A stretch of DNA of 55,209 nt from Bacteroidales bacterium Bact_11 (GTDB lineage: Bacteria > Bacteroidota > Bacteroidia > Bacteroidales > UBA932), in assembly GCA_001603505.1 (NCBI GenBank), contig LUZC01000044.1:1-55209 (forward strand), read 5' to 3'. A model generated the notes under the pieces. That model worked only from the letters and a program-made list of their open reading frames with translations. It made no database searches and was not told the origin of the DNA. The position numbers and the translations under genes were made by a program. Shown piece after piece: positions 8,652 to 15,168 of this stretch (position 1 is its first letter; each line of letters starts with the position of its first letter).

Positions 8652-9533
8652 TTACCGAAAAACCATCTCAAATATCGTTTGGTTCTCATCACTCTGAATC
8701 AGGTCGATGGAGCCGTTATGCTGCCGCATGATCTGTCGGGAAATGCTTAGGCCGATGCCGGAACCTTCTTTCTTGGTTGTATAGAACGGCACAAAGATTT
8801 GCTCCTGGGCCGAAACTGGAATGGGCGTACCGTCGTTGGCCACCTGCAAAATCACCTCGTCATCCTTGCCCATCCGGGCCGAAATGTCGATATGTTTGGC
8901 GCCGGCCTGCAGGGCATTCTTGATCAGGTTTATGAGAATTTGGGAGATTTGCCCCTCATCGGCGTAAATCATCAGGTCCGGCTCTTCGGGTCGATAGACG
9001 CAGGTCGCGCCGCAGGAGGCGGCATACTCGCTGTTCAGCGATATAACCTGATCCATTAACTCCTGCAGGTCCACAGCCTTACGCAACGGCCGGGCCACGC
9101 CGGAGAGCTGGCGGTAGGTCTCCACAAACTTGATGAGGTTTTTGGAAGAGTCACTGATGGTATCCAGCCCCGACTTAACGTCCAGCTCGCTATGGCCATT
9201 CTCATCCATCGACTTCGCCAAAGCGTCGGAAAGGGATGCAATCGGCGATACCGTATTCATAATCTCATGCGTGAGCACGCGTATGAGTTTGGTCCAGGAA
9301 TCCTGCTCGTGTGCCTGCCGTTGCTTCTCAAAGATGGTGCGGATTCGGTTCAGCGTCCGGTTGAACTTGTTCTTGTCCTGGAAGCGGAAGTTCAGTTCCC
9401 CGTCTTCCAGGGCATCCATCATATAGGCCACCTTCTTGATGTCCTTCCGTCTGGTACGGATGGTGGCAATCACCGCCGCAATGATAGCGACGATGCCACA
9501 CGCTCCGATGATATGCCAGATGGTGAAGATCAT
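8652..9533 (-). CDS. Sensor histidine kinase with one membrane helix
   Basis: A 293-residue kinase: one N-terminal membrane helix (about residues 6-25), a short HAMP-like linker (about 30-75), a HisKA domain with the phospho-acceptor His89 in HEIMNTV, and a HATPase domain with the N box NLIKNALQAG, NDGTPI and EGSGIGLSISRQI. It lacks the large periplasmic sensor and second membrane helix of many kinases, so the signal may be read in or near the membrane or through a partner. Its start overlaps the response-regulator stop by 4 nt (ATGA, 9530-9533), so the two are co-translated. The closing stop codon abuts the ATPase-cassette palindrome. Confidence 0.92.
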   Translation of the reverse strand: MIFTIWHIIGACGIVAIIAAVIATIRTRRKDIKKVAYMMDALEDGELNFRFQDKNKFNRTLNRIRTIFEKQRQAHEQDSWTKLIRVLTHEIMNTVSPIASLSDALAKSMDENGHSELDVKSGLDTISDSSKNLIKFVETYRQLSGVARPLRKAVDLQELMDQVISLNSEYAASCGATCVYRPEEPDLMIYADEGQISQILINLIKNALQAGAKHIDISARMGKDDEVILQVANDGTPIPVSAQEQIFVPFYTTKKEGSGIGLSISRQIMRQHNGSIDLIQSDENQTIFEMVFR

Positions 9534-10882
9534 AGCCCGTATTTCTTCATTTTGGCGTAGAGCGTCGGCCGACTGATGCCCAGCATCTTTGCGGCAGCAG
9601 AGATGTTGCCGTTGCTCTTCAGGACAGCCTCGCGGACCAGTCTTTCTTCCTCCGCATCGCTGACTTCCTTCAGCGTCCCAGCAGCAGGAGCCCCAGCCTT
9701 CGCCTGCTCCAGCTGGATATCCTTCGCTGTGAGCGTGGTCCCTTCAGAAAGGATCACCGCCTTCTCGATGCAGTTCTGCAGCTCGCGGATGTTGCCACTC
9801 CAGCGCCCATTCTCAAGTACCGCCTTGGCTGAATCATCCAACCCTATTAACGGCCGATGATACTTCTCGGCAAACTGGCTGATAAAGCGTTCAGCCAGCG
9901 GAACAATATCTTCCCGACGCTCCCGCAAAGCCGGAAGAGCGATATGCACAGTATTGATTCTGTAATAGAGGTCCTCCCTAAACCGACCTTCCCGTACCAA
10001 CTGCTCCAGGTCCATATTGGTAGCGCAAATGAGCCGGATATTCACCGGGATAGCCTGGCTTCCGCCAACCCGCACCACGCTACGGCTCTGGATCACACGC
10101 AGCAGCTTGGCCTGCAGATGCAGCGGAATATTGCCGATCTCATCCAGGAATAGCGTCCCTCCGTCGGCCTGTTCGAATTTACCGACATGATCTGTATGTG
10201 CATCAGTGAAGGCGCCCTTGACATGTCCAAAGAGTTCGCTCTCGAAAAGGGTTTCCGTAATGGCCCCGGCATCAACGGCCACCATAGGCTTCTCACTCCG
10301 GAGGCTCCGGGTGTGAATCTCGCGTGCCAGCATATCCTTGCCGGTACCGTTCTCACCGGTAATCAGCACTGTAGCATCCGTGGGGGCAATCTTGTCCACT
10401 GTCTTCTGGATCACGGTCATAGCGCGGGAAGAGCCCCAATACATCGGCGCCGCCTTCTCCTCCTCCTTCTTGGCATCCCTGCCCATAGCTTTCCGGGCCT
10501 TATCCCGGGCCGCCGTGAGCGTGGCCACCAGCTTTTCATTATCCCAGGGCTTCACGATGAAATCGAACGCACCACGCTTCATTCCTTCAACCGCCAGGGC
10601 GATATCAGCATAGGCAGTAAAGAGCACGACTTCCACCTCCGGCATCATCTGCTTAATCTCTCCAGCCCAATAAAGACCCTCATTACCGGTATTGATATCC
10701 GTGTTGAAGTTCATATCCAGCAACACCACGTCCGGCCGGAAACGCTCCAGCGTGCTAACCAGCGTCACCGGTGACGGCAGTGTCTCCACCTCCGTAAAGT
10801 GCATCGGCAGCAGTATCTTCAGCGCCTGGCGGATGCCGGCGTTATCATCAACTATCAGTAATTTCCCTCTCTTTGTTGACAT
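9530..10882 (-). CDS. Sigma-54-dependent response regulator (NtrC family)
   Basis: A 450-residue activator with an N-terminal receiver (about residues 6-120; phospho-acceptor Asp56 in VVLLDMNF, conserved Lys in FIVKPWD), a central AAA+ domain with Walker A GENGTGKD, and a C-terminal Fis-type helix-turn-helix (ISAAAKMLGISRPTLYAKM). The sigma-54 contact loop reads GAFTDA rather than the classic GAFTGA. The frame is open to 10954, but a promoter at 10892-10923 places the start at the ATG at 10882 (MSTKRGKLLIVDDN). It pairs with the downstream kinase and should activate the tolC-type efflux operon through the sites at 7161-7207; a matching palindrome at 11016-11034 suggests it also acts on its own gene. 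Confidence 0.94.
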   Translation of the reverse strand: MSTKRGKLLIVDDNAGIRQALKILLPMHFTEVETLPSPVTLVSTLERFRPDVVLLDMNFNTDINTGNEGLYWAGEIKQMMPEVEVVLFTAYADIALAVEGMKRGAFDFIVKPWDNEKLVATLTAARDKARKAMGRDAKKEEEKAAPMYWGSSRAMTVIQKTVDKIAPTDATVLITGENGTGKDMLAREIHTRSLRSEKPMVAVDAGAITETLFESELFGHVKGAFTDAHTDHVGKFEQADGGTLFLDEIGNIPLHLQAKLLRVIQSRSVVRVGGSQAIPVNIRLICATNMDLEQLVREGRFREDLYYRINTVHIALPALRERREDIVPLAERFISQFAEKYHRPLIGLDDSAKAVLENGRWSGNIRELQNCIEKAVILSEGTTLTAKDIQLEQAKAGAPAAGTLKEVSDAEEERLVREAVLKSNGNISAAAKMLGISRPTLYAKMKKYGL

Positions 10883-10891
10883 AATAGAAAT

Positions 10892-10923
10892 CAAAAATAC
10901 ACAAATAAACCGGCACACGCAAA
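10892..10923 (-). promoter_or_regulatory. Housekeeping promoter of the response-regulator/kinase operon
   Basis: On the minus strand TTTG (10923-10920), 20 nt, then TATTTTTG (10899-10892) match the Bacteroidota primary-sigma consensus TTTG-N19-21-TAnnTTTG. The ATG at 10882 lies 9 nt after the -7 box, so the transcript would have almost no leader. This excludes the upstream in-frame starts as far as 10954. Confidence 0.7.
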
Positions 10924-10995
10924 TACAACCCTCATGCCGAAGATGGTAGATCAATGATAATCAGATGGTTGATACGATTGCAAAAAAAGATGAAA

Positions 10996-11034
10996 TGTAA
11001 AGGAAGCCAACATTATTGTAAAATCGTTTTACAA
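10996..11034 (-). promoter_or_regulatory. Palindromic activator site upstream of the response-regulator gene
   Basis: TTGTAAAATCGTTTTACAA (11016-11034) is a palindrome with 8-bp perfect arms, and a further half-site TGTAAA lies at 10996-11001. The half-site is the same as those before tolC (7161-7207). The position, about 110-130 nt upstream of the regulator start, suits autoregulation by the sigma-54 activator or an accessory factor. Confidence 0.6.
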
Positions 11035-11229
11035 CTGCCTTATAGTAAAGGCAGATCGAAAATCGTTTAGAACTAGACACTGTTTTGAAGCCGACAGCTC
11101 CTTGTTTTAATTGAAGTTATTGTTCTTCTCTTAATACAGATTATCATGCTTTTACTCTCGTTGTACAGGTAGTTTTCATCTCTGAACATACCTTCCTTCA
11201 CTCCGCGGATTCCTGTTGCGAAGTTATGC
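11035..11229. other. Gene-free stretch before the mobile-element remnant
   Basis: Part of a 469-nt interval with no gene (10883-11351). Besides the promoter, the activator palindrome and the folded leader listed separately, this AT-rich piece shows no convincing open frame, RNA gene or repeat. It is probably the junction between the core two-component locus and the accessory patch that starts at about 11.2 kb. Confidence 0.4.
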
Positions 11230-11299
11230 CCGCCCCTTCCTTTCTCCGTAAAGGGCAAGCAAGTCCCCGTTCAGGGACCCTTGACGGAGATGGGGGCGG
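11230..11299 (+). ncRNA. Long multi-stem hairpin in the leader of the DUF4313-radC-ssb remnant
   Basis: Four nested stems can be drawn: CCGCCCC (11230-11236) with GGGGCGG (11293-11299); CTCCGT (11244-11249) with ACGGAG (11284-11289); AAGG (11251-11254) with CCTT (11279-11282); and GTCCC (11263-11267) with GGGAC (11274-11278). All strands pair exactly, separated by small internal loops. It stands about 50 nt before the DUF4313 start codon. It could be an RNA leader that controls the mobile-element genes, or a DNA hairpin used in transfer or replication; the sequence alone does not decide. Confidence 0.5.
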
Positions 11300-11315
11300 A
11301 CTATGAGCCTGCAAC

Positions 11316-11334
11316 GTAATCCACGGCGGATTAC
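11316..11334 (+). promoter_or_regulatory. Second leader hairpin
   Basis: GTAATCC (11316-11322) and GGATTAC (11328-11334) form a 7-bp perfect stem with a 5-nt loop, 17 nt before the DUF4313 start codon and directly after the larger folded element. No U-tract follows, so a terminator is unlikely; an attenuator, RNA-protection or translation-control element is possible. Confidence 0.45.
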
Positions 11335-11351
11335 AGGTAAATGTTCAGACA

Positions 11352-11645
11352 ATGAAAGCACTCAAATTCAACAACACTGAAGTCTCGCTTAACTTCACCT
11401 CGTATCGCAACAACGGCACGCTGGCCGTCCAGATGAACACCGTCCCGGACAAAGACCTCTACGGCGTGGTCACAGTCAACCTCGGTTGCCCGCTACAGAA
11501 CGACACACGCGCCTTCGTCGACGAGAACAACCTCCCCGGCATCGGCAAGTGGCTCAAGAAACACGGCTTCGCCACACCGCTGGGCTACACCCAGCGCAGC
11601 GGCTTTTGCAAATACCAGCTTTACGAATTCCATCTCCCATTCTGA
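11352..11645 (+). CDS. DUF4313-like mobile-element protein
   Basis: A 97-residue cytosolic protein beginning MKALKFNNTEVSLNF and ending in KYQLYEFHLPF. The pattern (beta-rich, GVVTVNLGCPL, central GIGKWL) agrees with DUF4313, a small family carried in Bacteroidota conjugative elements beside radC and ssb genes. No function is known. The gene lies 2 nt before radC and follows a structured leader. It belongs to the accessory patch at 11.2-12.2 kb. Confidence 0.7.
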   Translation: MKALKFNNTEVSLNFTSYRNNGTLAVQMNTVPDKDLYGVVTVNLGCPLQNDTRAFVDENNLPGIGKWLKKHGFATPLGYTQRSGFCKYQLYEFHLPF

Positions 11646-11647
11646 CC

Positions 11648-12055
11648 ATGGAATACACCCTTCAAATCCGTCAGTCGTCGCAGGCGGCAGCCCTGCTCCG
11701 CGACCACATCGCCGACATCGACCACGAAGAGCTTTGGGGCCTCTTCCTGAATGGTCAGGGCAACCTGATCTCCGGGGAGATGTTGACCAAAGGAACGCTC
11801 AGCTACACGCCAATCGACTCGAGGACCATCCTCAAGCGGGCTCTCCTGAAGAACGCCACGGCTGTCATCATCGCGCACAACCATCCGTCTGGAAACCCAA
11901 AGCCCAGTGTGAACGACATCAACGAAACCGACCGCGTCCGCGCTGCCTGCAAGCTCCTCGATGTCGAACTTATCGACCATCTCATCCTCACGGCAGACTG
12001 CTACTACAGCTTCGCCGACGAGATGACAACACATTTTCAATCCGCTAAACACTAA
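11648..12055 (+). CDS. radC: RadC-like JAB/MPN domain protein
   Basis: A 135-residue protein consisting only of the JAMM/MPN domain of RadC: the metal-binding motif AHNHPSGNPKPSVNDI holds the HxH and Asp ligands, and LTADCYYSFAD closes the domain. Chromosomal RadC is about 220 residues with an N-terminal helix-hairpin-helix; that part is absent here, as in the short RadC copies carried by Bacteroidota mobile elements. The start at 11648 lies 2 nt after DUF4313 and the stop lies 6 nt before the ssb stump, so the three read as one remnant operon. Biochemical role unknown (RadC is no longer thought to be a repair enzyme). Confidence 0.88.
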   Translation: MEYTLQIRQSSQAAALLRDHIADIDHEELWGLFLNGQGNLISGEMLTKGTLSYTPIDSRTILKRALLKNATAVIIAHNHPSGNPKPSVNDINETDRVRAACKLLDVELIDHLILTADCYYSFADEMTTHFQSAKH

Positions 12056-12061
12056 CTCATC

Positions 12062-12166
12062 ATGGAACAAGAACATCTCAACCGCATCGAACTCCGTGGC
12101 CACATCGGCAACATCCGTATCATCCCCGTGGGAGTCACACGAAAACCCCGCCAGAAACGCTTCTAA
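12062..12166 (+). pseudogene. ssb: Truncated single-stranded DNA-binding protein (ssb stump)
   Basis: The ATG at 12062 opens a 34-codon frame whose first 20 or so residues (MEQEHLNRIELRGHIGNIRI) are the typical N-terminus of Bacteroidota mobile-element SSB proteins. After the segment IIPVGVTR the frame continues into unrelated basic residues (KPRQKRF) and stops. About 100 residues of the OB fold are missing. The break coincides with a hairpin terminator (12142-12176), and a 13-bp inverted repeat follows, which points to a deletion or recombination end point of an integrated element. Confidence 0.7.
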
Positions 12167-12176
12167 CGGGGTTTTT
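12142..12176 (+). terminator. Intrinsic terminator at the end of the radC/ssb remnant
   Basis: AAAACCCCG (12142-12150) pairs with CGGGGTTTTT (12167-12176), leaving a 16-nt loop and a T-run. The stem overlaps the last codons of the truncated ssb frame. Because both arms carry A and T runs it could work in either direction. Confidence 0.7.
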
Positions 12177-12184
12177 CTATGTAT

Positions 12185-12248
12185 GTTACCCACATTTTAC
12201 CCACCAAATTCCCCACGACGTTAAGTTACGTGTCTAAATGTGGGTAAC
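12185..12248. repeat. 13-bp perfect inverted repeat (possible attachment-site scar)
   Basis: GTTACCCACATTT (12185-12197) and AAATGTGGGTAAC (12236-12248) are exact inverted copies separated by 38 nt, with an extra TTTACCCACC half-copy just inside. They lie directly behind the terminator of the radC/ssb remnant and before the end of the fic gene. Core-type inverted repeats of this size are used by tyrosine recombinases, but no recombinase gene is present, so an att scar is only a suggestion. Confidence 0.45.
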
Positions 12249-12297
12249 TTGGGGTTTGATTTCGAGCAGAAGGCCTGATTTCAACGGCCTGCTCCTA

Positions 12298-13176
12298 TTA
12301 CGACTCATCTTCGTAGTAATAGGAATAGTCGATGCCTTTCATGAATGTTTCGCGGTCATTGATCTTGCCGGTGAGAGCAGGCTGAAGAAGCGCCTTGATT
12401 TGCGCTGGATCTACGACACTACGGCGCATAGCATCCAGATAGGTATTCTTGTCGATGAGGCTCCAGTCCACACACTTCTTTAGCGAGCGTTTGAGCATCA
12501 GGTCCAGCCAGATGCGAGTGCTGCGGCCATTGCCCTCCATAAAGGGATGGGCCACATTCATCTCCACGTATTTGTCGACAATCTCGTCGAAGGTGATCTC
12601 GGGCATCCGCTCTATGGTTTTCAGAATCTGCGGGAAATGCAGCGCATTGGCGAAGGTGAAGCCGCCTTTGCTGATGTTCTTGGTCCGAATCTGGCCGGCA
12701 ATGTCGTATAGTCCTCCGAATATGTACGCATGGATCTGCTGTAAGCATTGCACGGTCCCCGGCTCCAGGGTGTTCAGCAGGCCGCTTTCAAAGAGATCGT
12801 AGGCTTTCTTCTTGCTTTGTCCGTCGATGGTATTGTCGCTGTAGCTGAACCAATCCAGGAACGCGTTGGCCCGGTTGGCCGGGTAATGCTTGGCCAAGGT
12901 TTGCACACATTGTGTATCCAGAGCATCCGAAGCCCGCTGTTTTCCGTCCGGAGCCTCGAATTTGAAGTCGTGAGTGACACTCACGAGTTGCACTCCCTCT
13001 CCCGTAAGTTTCCGCTTGAGCCAGCGCCAATAGTTGCCCGCCTTCACATAGTCGTCCTCATTGTTGATGGCACGGACAATGTCGATGGCCGAGAACCACC
13101 ATTTGGAATTCTCTTCATCCCAAACCGCGCGGACCTGCTGGTCGTTAAAAAAACGTATGGATTTCTTGTGTGCCAT
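12298..13176 (-). CDS. Fic-domain protein with N-terminal Bro-N-like domain
   Basis: A 292-residue protein. Residues about 1-115 look like the Bro-N/antirepressor fold (VWDEENSKWWFSAIDIVRA, then DGKQRASDALD). The C-terminal half is a Fic core with the complete catalytic motif HPFMEGNGR at residues 210-218, expected to transfer AMP or a related group to a protein side chain. Proteins of this layout occur in bacteria and phages. The start at 13176 (MAHKK) is set by a -7 box at 13185-13192. No small antitoxin frame is adjacent, and I could not see a clear inhibitory S/TxxxE(G/N) helix. A palindrome just upstream may be an operator. Confidence 0.88.
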   Translation of the reverse strand: MAHKKSIRFFNDQQVRAVWDEENSKWWFSAIDIVRAINNEDDYVKAGNYWRWLKRKLTGEGVQLVSVTHDFKFEAPDGKQRASDALDTQCVQTLAKHYPANRANAFLDWFSYSDNTIDGQSKKKAYDLFESGLLNTLEPGTVQCLQQIHAYIFGGLYDIAGQIRTKNISKGGFTFANALHFPQILKTIERMPEITFDEIVDKYVEMNVAHPFMEGNGRSTRIWLDLMLKRSLKKCVDWSLIDKNTYLDAMRRSVVDPAQIKALLQPALTGKINDRETFMKGIDYSYYYEDES

Positions 13177-13184
13177 AACAAATA

Positions 13185-13192
13185 CAAATATA
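13185..13192 (-). promoter_or_regulatory. -7 box of the fic gene
   Basis: Minus-strand TATATTTG matches TAnnTTTG; the fic ATG follows after 8 nt. A weak TTGG lies 19 nt upstream. The box rules out the upstream in-frame starts as far as 13251. Confidence 0.55.
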
Positions 13193-13206
13193 GGTAAAGA
13201 TATCGA

Positions 13207-13229
13207 CTTACCCAAGATTCTCGGGTAAG
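13207..13229. promoter_or_regulatory. Palindrome upstream of fic (candidate operator)
   Basis: CTTACCC (13207-13213) and GGGTAAG (13223-13229) form a perfect 7-bp inverted repeat with a 9-nt spacer, overlapping the region between the -7 box and where the -33 element of fic should be. It has no U-tract. A DNA-binding role is plausible, possibly by the Bro-N domain of the same protein, but this is inference. Confidence 0.4.
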
Positions 13230-13402
13230 AACAAAGCATATAAACAGTCACTCGATTGCAATGAAATTGTATTAGATTGCTTCCGTAGATAAATGATGTA
13301 AATTGTTGTAGAATAGTATTTTATATCAAATTTCTTTTTATATATTTATTCTCGGAATCTGAGTGCTGCTACCAACTTTGACAACAAGTAAAGTAGCATA
13401 CG

Positions 13403-13846
13403 ATGATTGCCTCTCCTTCCATTGCCTTCAATGACTTTTCTGGCAGCTCCAATGATGTGACGGCGCGTCAATCGAAGGGCCGCTCGGTCCTTGGCTCCAA
13501 GTCCAAGATCTCCGGCTCGAACCTCTTCAGCCGCCTGAACTTCTGGGTGGTCACCGCTGGCGGCAACATCATGACCACCCCTCCGGCTCTCACCGGCGTT
13601 GCTGCCCCTCCATCTGCAACCGTCGCCCTCAGTGCCAGTGCGATGACGTTCGCCCTGGACAGCATTCCTGAGTCGATGACGAACCTCAAGCTCGTGATCC
13701 TGGCTTCTGATCCCCAGAGCAACGACGTGAAGAACGGGACCCCGACCGCCGGCAACCCGAAGGTCTCCTATTGCTACTTCTACATCAACACCGCCACCGG
13801 CGAGAAGTCGGCCGACATGTACGTCGCTGCGAAGCTGTCGGCGTAA
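13403..13846 (+). pseudogene. Internally deleted phage- or surface-like protein gene (DUF6266-like pattern)
   Basis: A 147-codon frame. The N-terminus (IAFNDFSGSSNDVTARQ) and the piece GRSVLGSKSKISGSNLFSRLN resemble, from memory, two normally separated parts of a Bacteroidota family near DUF6266, which are usually joined by about 50 residues containing a T-x-A-Q and a Q-x-x-x-W stretch. Here they are directly fused at KGR, as if a deletion had removed the middle. The remainder is beta-rich and ends IYINTATG-like with AAKLSA. Codons are far more GC-rich than the AT-rich 150 nt before it. It ends 4 nt from the convergent Fe-S/GNAT gene. It could instead be a functional short variant; the function is unknown. 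Confidence 0.5.
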
Positions 13847-13850
13847 GCGA

Positions 13851-14360
13851 CTACATCACATCCTGAAATTCCTCTTTGCCGGACATCATCTTCTTGGCAT
13901 AAGAGCACAGAGGGCGAATCTTCACACCTTTGGCGCGGGCGGCTTCAATCACTTTCAGCACGAGTTTGCGGGCGATGCCTTTTCCCTCGTAAGCAGGCTC
14001 CACACCGGTATGGGAGATGATCCACATCTTCTCTGAGGGGCTGTATTCACATTCGCCGATCTGCTTGCCGCGGTCATACGCAGCTGCCCTGTCGAGCGCC
14101 TCCTCGAACACAATGGAAATCGGATTCAGCAGCTCATACTGCAACGCCTTGGACGGGCAGCGGTCGATGATGTCGGCTATCTCCGATGCGGGAGCCTGTG
14201 AAAGATCCACCCACGGCCGGCGAATAACATCGAATACCTTGCCGTTTCCCCGTACGCATGCACCGATATGTTGACACAATTTGGGATTCCAAAATACCTG
14301 GATATCCTCGTTCTCATAGGTTTTGAAGCCTTGGGCTTCGAGTTCTTCTTTCTTGGTCAT
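13851..14360 (-). CDS. Fe-S mono-cluster domain fused to GNAT acetyltransferase
   Basis: A 169-residue two-domain protein. Residues about 15-80 form a divergent 4Fe-4S mono-cluster domain (Fer4_19/YjdI type) with Cys29, His31, Cys35 and Cys68 in RCPSKAL. Residues about 85-160 are a small GNAT of the YidJ/COG2388 kind (ISHTGVEPAYEGKGIARKLV, ending RPLCSYAKKMM). Fusion of these two domains is known in the databases, but substrate and role are not. Its start overlaps the preceding CDP-alcohol phosphotransferase by 4 nt (ATGA), and it is the last gene of a four-gene coupled operon. Confidence 0.87.
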   Translation of the reverse strand: MTKKEELEAQGFKTYENEDIQVFWNPKLCQHIGACVRGNGKVFDVIRRPWVDLSQAPASEIADIIDRCPSKALQYELLNPISIVFEEALDRAAAYDRGKQIGECEYSPSEKMWIISHTGVEPAYEGKGIARKLVLKVIEAARAKGVKIRPLCSYAKKMMSGKEEFQDVM

Positions 14361-14872
14361 AGTATGATGGTTTTATTATTTTGCTTTCTCAGGGGAAAAA
14401 AAAAGTGGCCTTCCTGAACTGCGGCGAATGTAGCGACACCGGCAACAATTGCTATGGGGACAATGGACCAGAACACGGTAGGAACAGTGAGGAAGAGAAG
14501 AAGACCTGTCAGTTTGTTTGCCTTAGTATGAGGAAAGCAGAACTGTTTGCAGACAATCAGTGCCGATACTTGATTGACGATCTTGATGACGACGATTACT
14601 CCTGCCCATATCCACAACCATGTCGGAAGCTGCACCACGGGGATCAGCCGTATTGCACAGCAAACGACAAAACATATGTCCGCCACACTGTCCAGCGCGG
14701 CACCGGTCTTACTCTCGACGTGCAGTTTCCGGGCCAGGTAACCATCCAGTATGTCGCTGATGCCACCGAGGCCATAGACTACCCAGAAAGCCACACCAGC
14801 CTGATTACAAAGCAGCAAGCAGGCAGCCCCAAGAATCCTGAACGCAGAGATTATGTTTGGAATACGCTTCAA
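14357..14872 (-). CDS. CDP-alcohol phosphatidyltransferase
   Basis: A 171-residue membrane enzyme with the complete family signature: Asp40, Asp43-Gly, Ala47-Arg48, Gly57, Asp61 and Asp65 (SDILDGYLARKL then GAALDSVAD). Five or six membrane helices are visible. The family transfers a phospho-alkyl group from a CDP-alcohol to an acceptor alcohol such as glycerol phosphate, inositol or a sugar; the acceptor cannot be told. It overlaps its neighbours on both sides by 4 nt, so it is translated together with a TIGR04076 protein and an Fe-S/GNAT protein. Confidence 0.88.
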   Translation of the reverse strand: MKRIPNIISAFRILGAACLLLCNQAGVAFWVVYGLGGISDILDGYLARKLHVESKTGAALDSVADICFVVCCAIRLIPVVQLPTWLWIWAGVIVVIKIVNQVSALIVCKQFCFPHTKANKLTGLLLFLTVPTVFWSIVPIAIVAGVATFAAVQEGHFFFPLRKQNNKTIIL

Positions 14873-15168
14873 ATAACCTCAATATAGAAACTGAACGGGC
14901 GAAAACCATCGTTGCAACTAATCATGGCACTCATCGGGTTTTTCATCCATCCATCGTAGAAGTTGCCTTCGCCTCTGGCAAAAGAGATTACGAACTCCCT
15001 CATAGAAGACCATGCAGAAGGACACATCCCTTCGGGACATTTTCCATCGACGGAAATCCACTGCTGGCCCGCCTTAACATCGCAGGTATGCTCGATAGGA
15101 TTCTCGTATTGGGCCATCAGGTCCGGGTAAACCGTCTGCCGAATTGCTGTAATCCGTACTTTATTCAT
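14869..15168 (-). CDS. TIGR04076 family protein
   Basis: A 99-residue protein beginning MNKVRITAIRQTVYPDL and holding the family features CDVKAGQ, CPEGMCPSAWSSM and the FYDGW region near the end. Members are small, probably cytosolic, of unknown function, and often sit near nitroreductase-like genes. The ATG at 15168 is chosen over 15177 because it gives a 4-nt ATGA overlap with the nitroreductase stop; the end overlaps the next gene by 4 nt in the same way. Confidence 0.83.
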   Translation of the reverse strand: MNKVRITAIRQTVYPDLMAQYENPIEHTCDVKAGQQWISVDGKCPEGMCPSAWSSMREFVISFARGEGNFYDGWMKNPMSAMISCNDGFRPFSFYIEVI

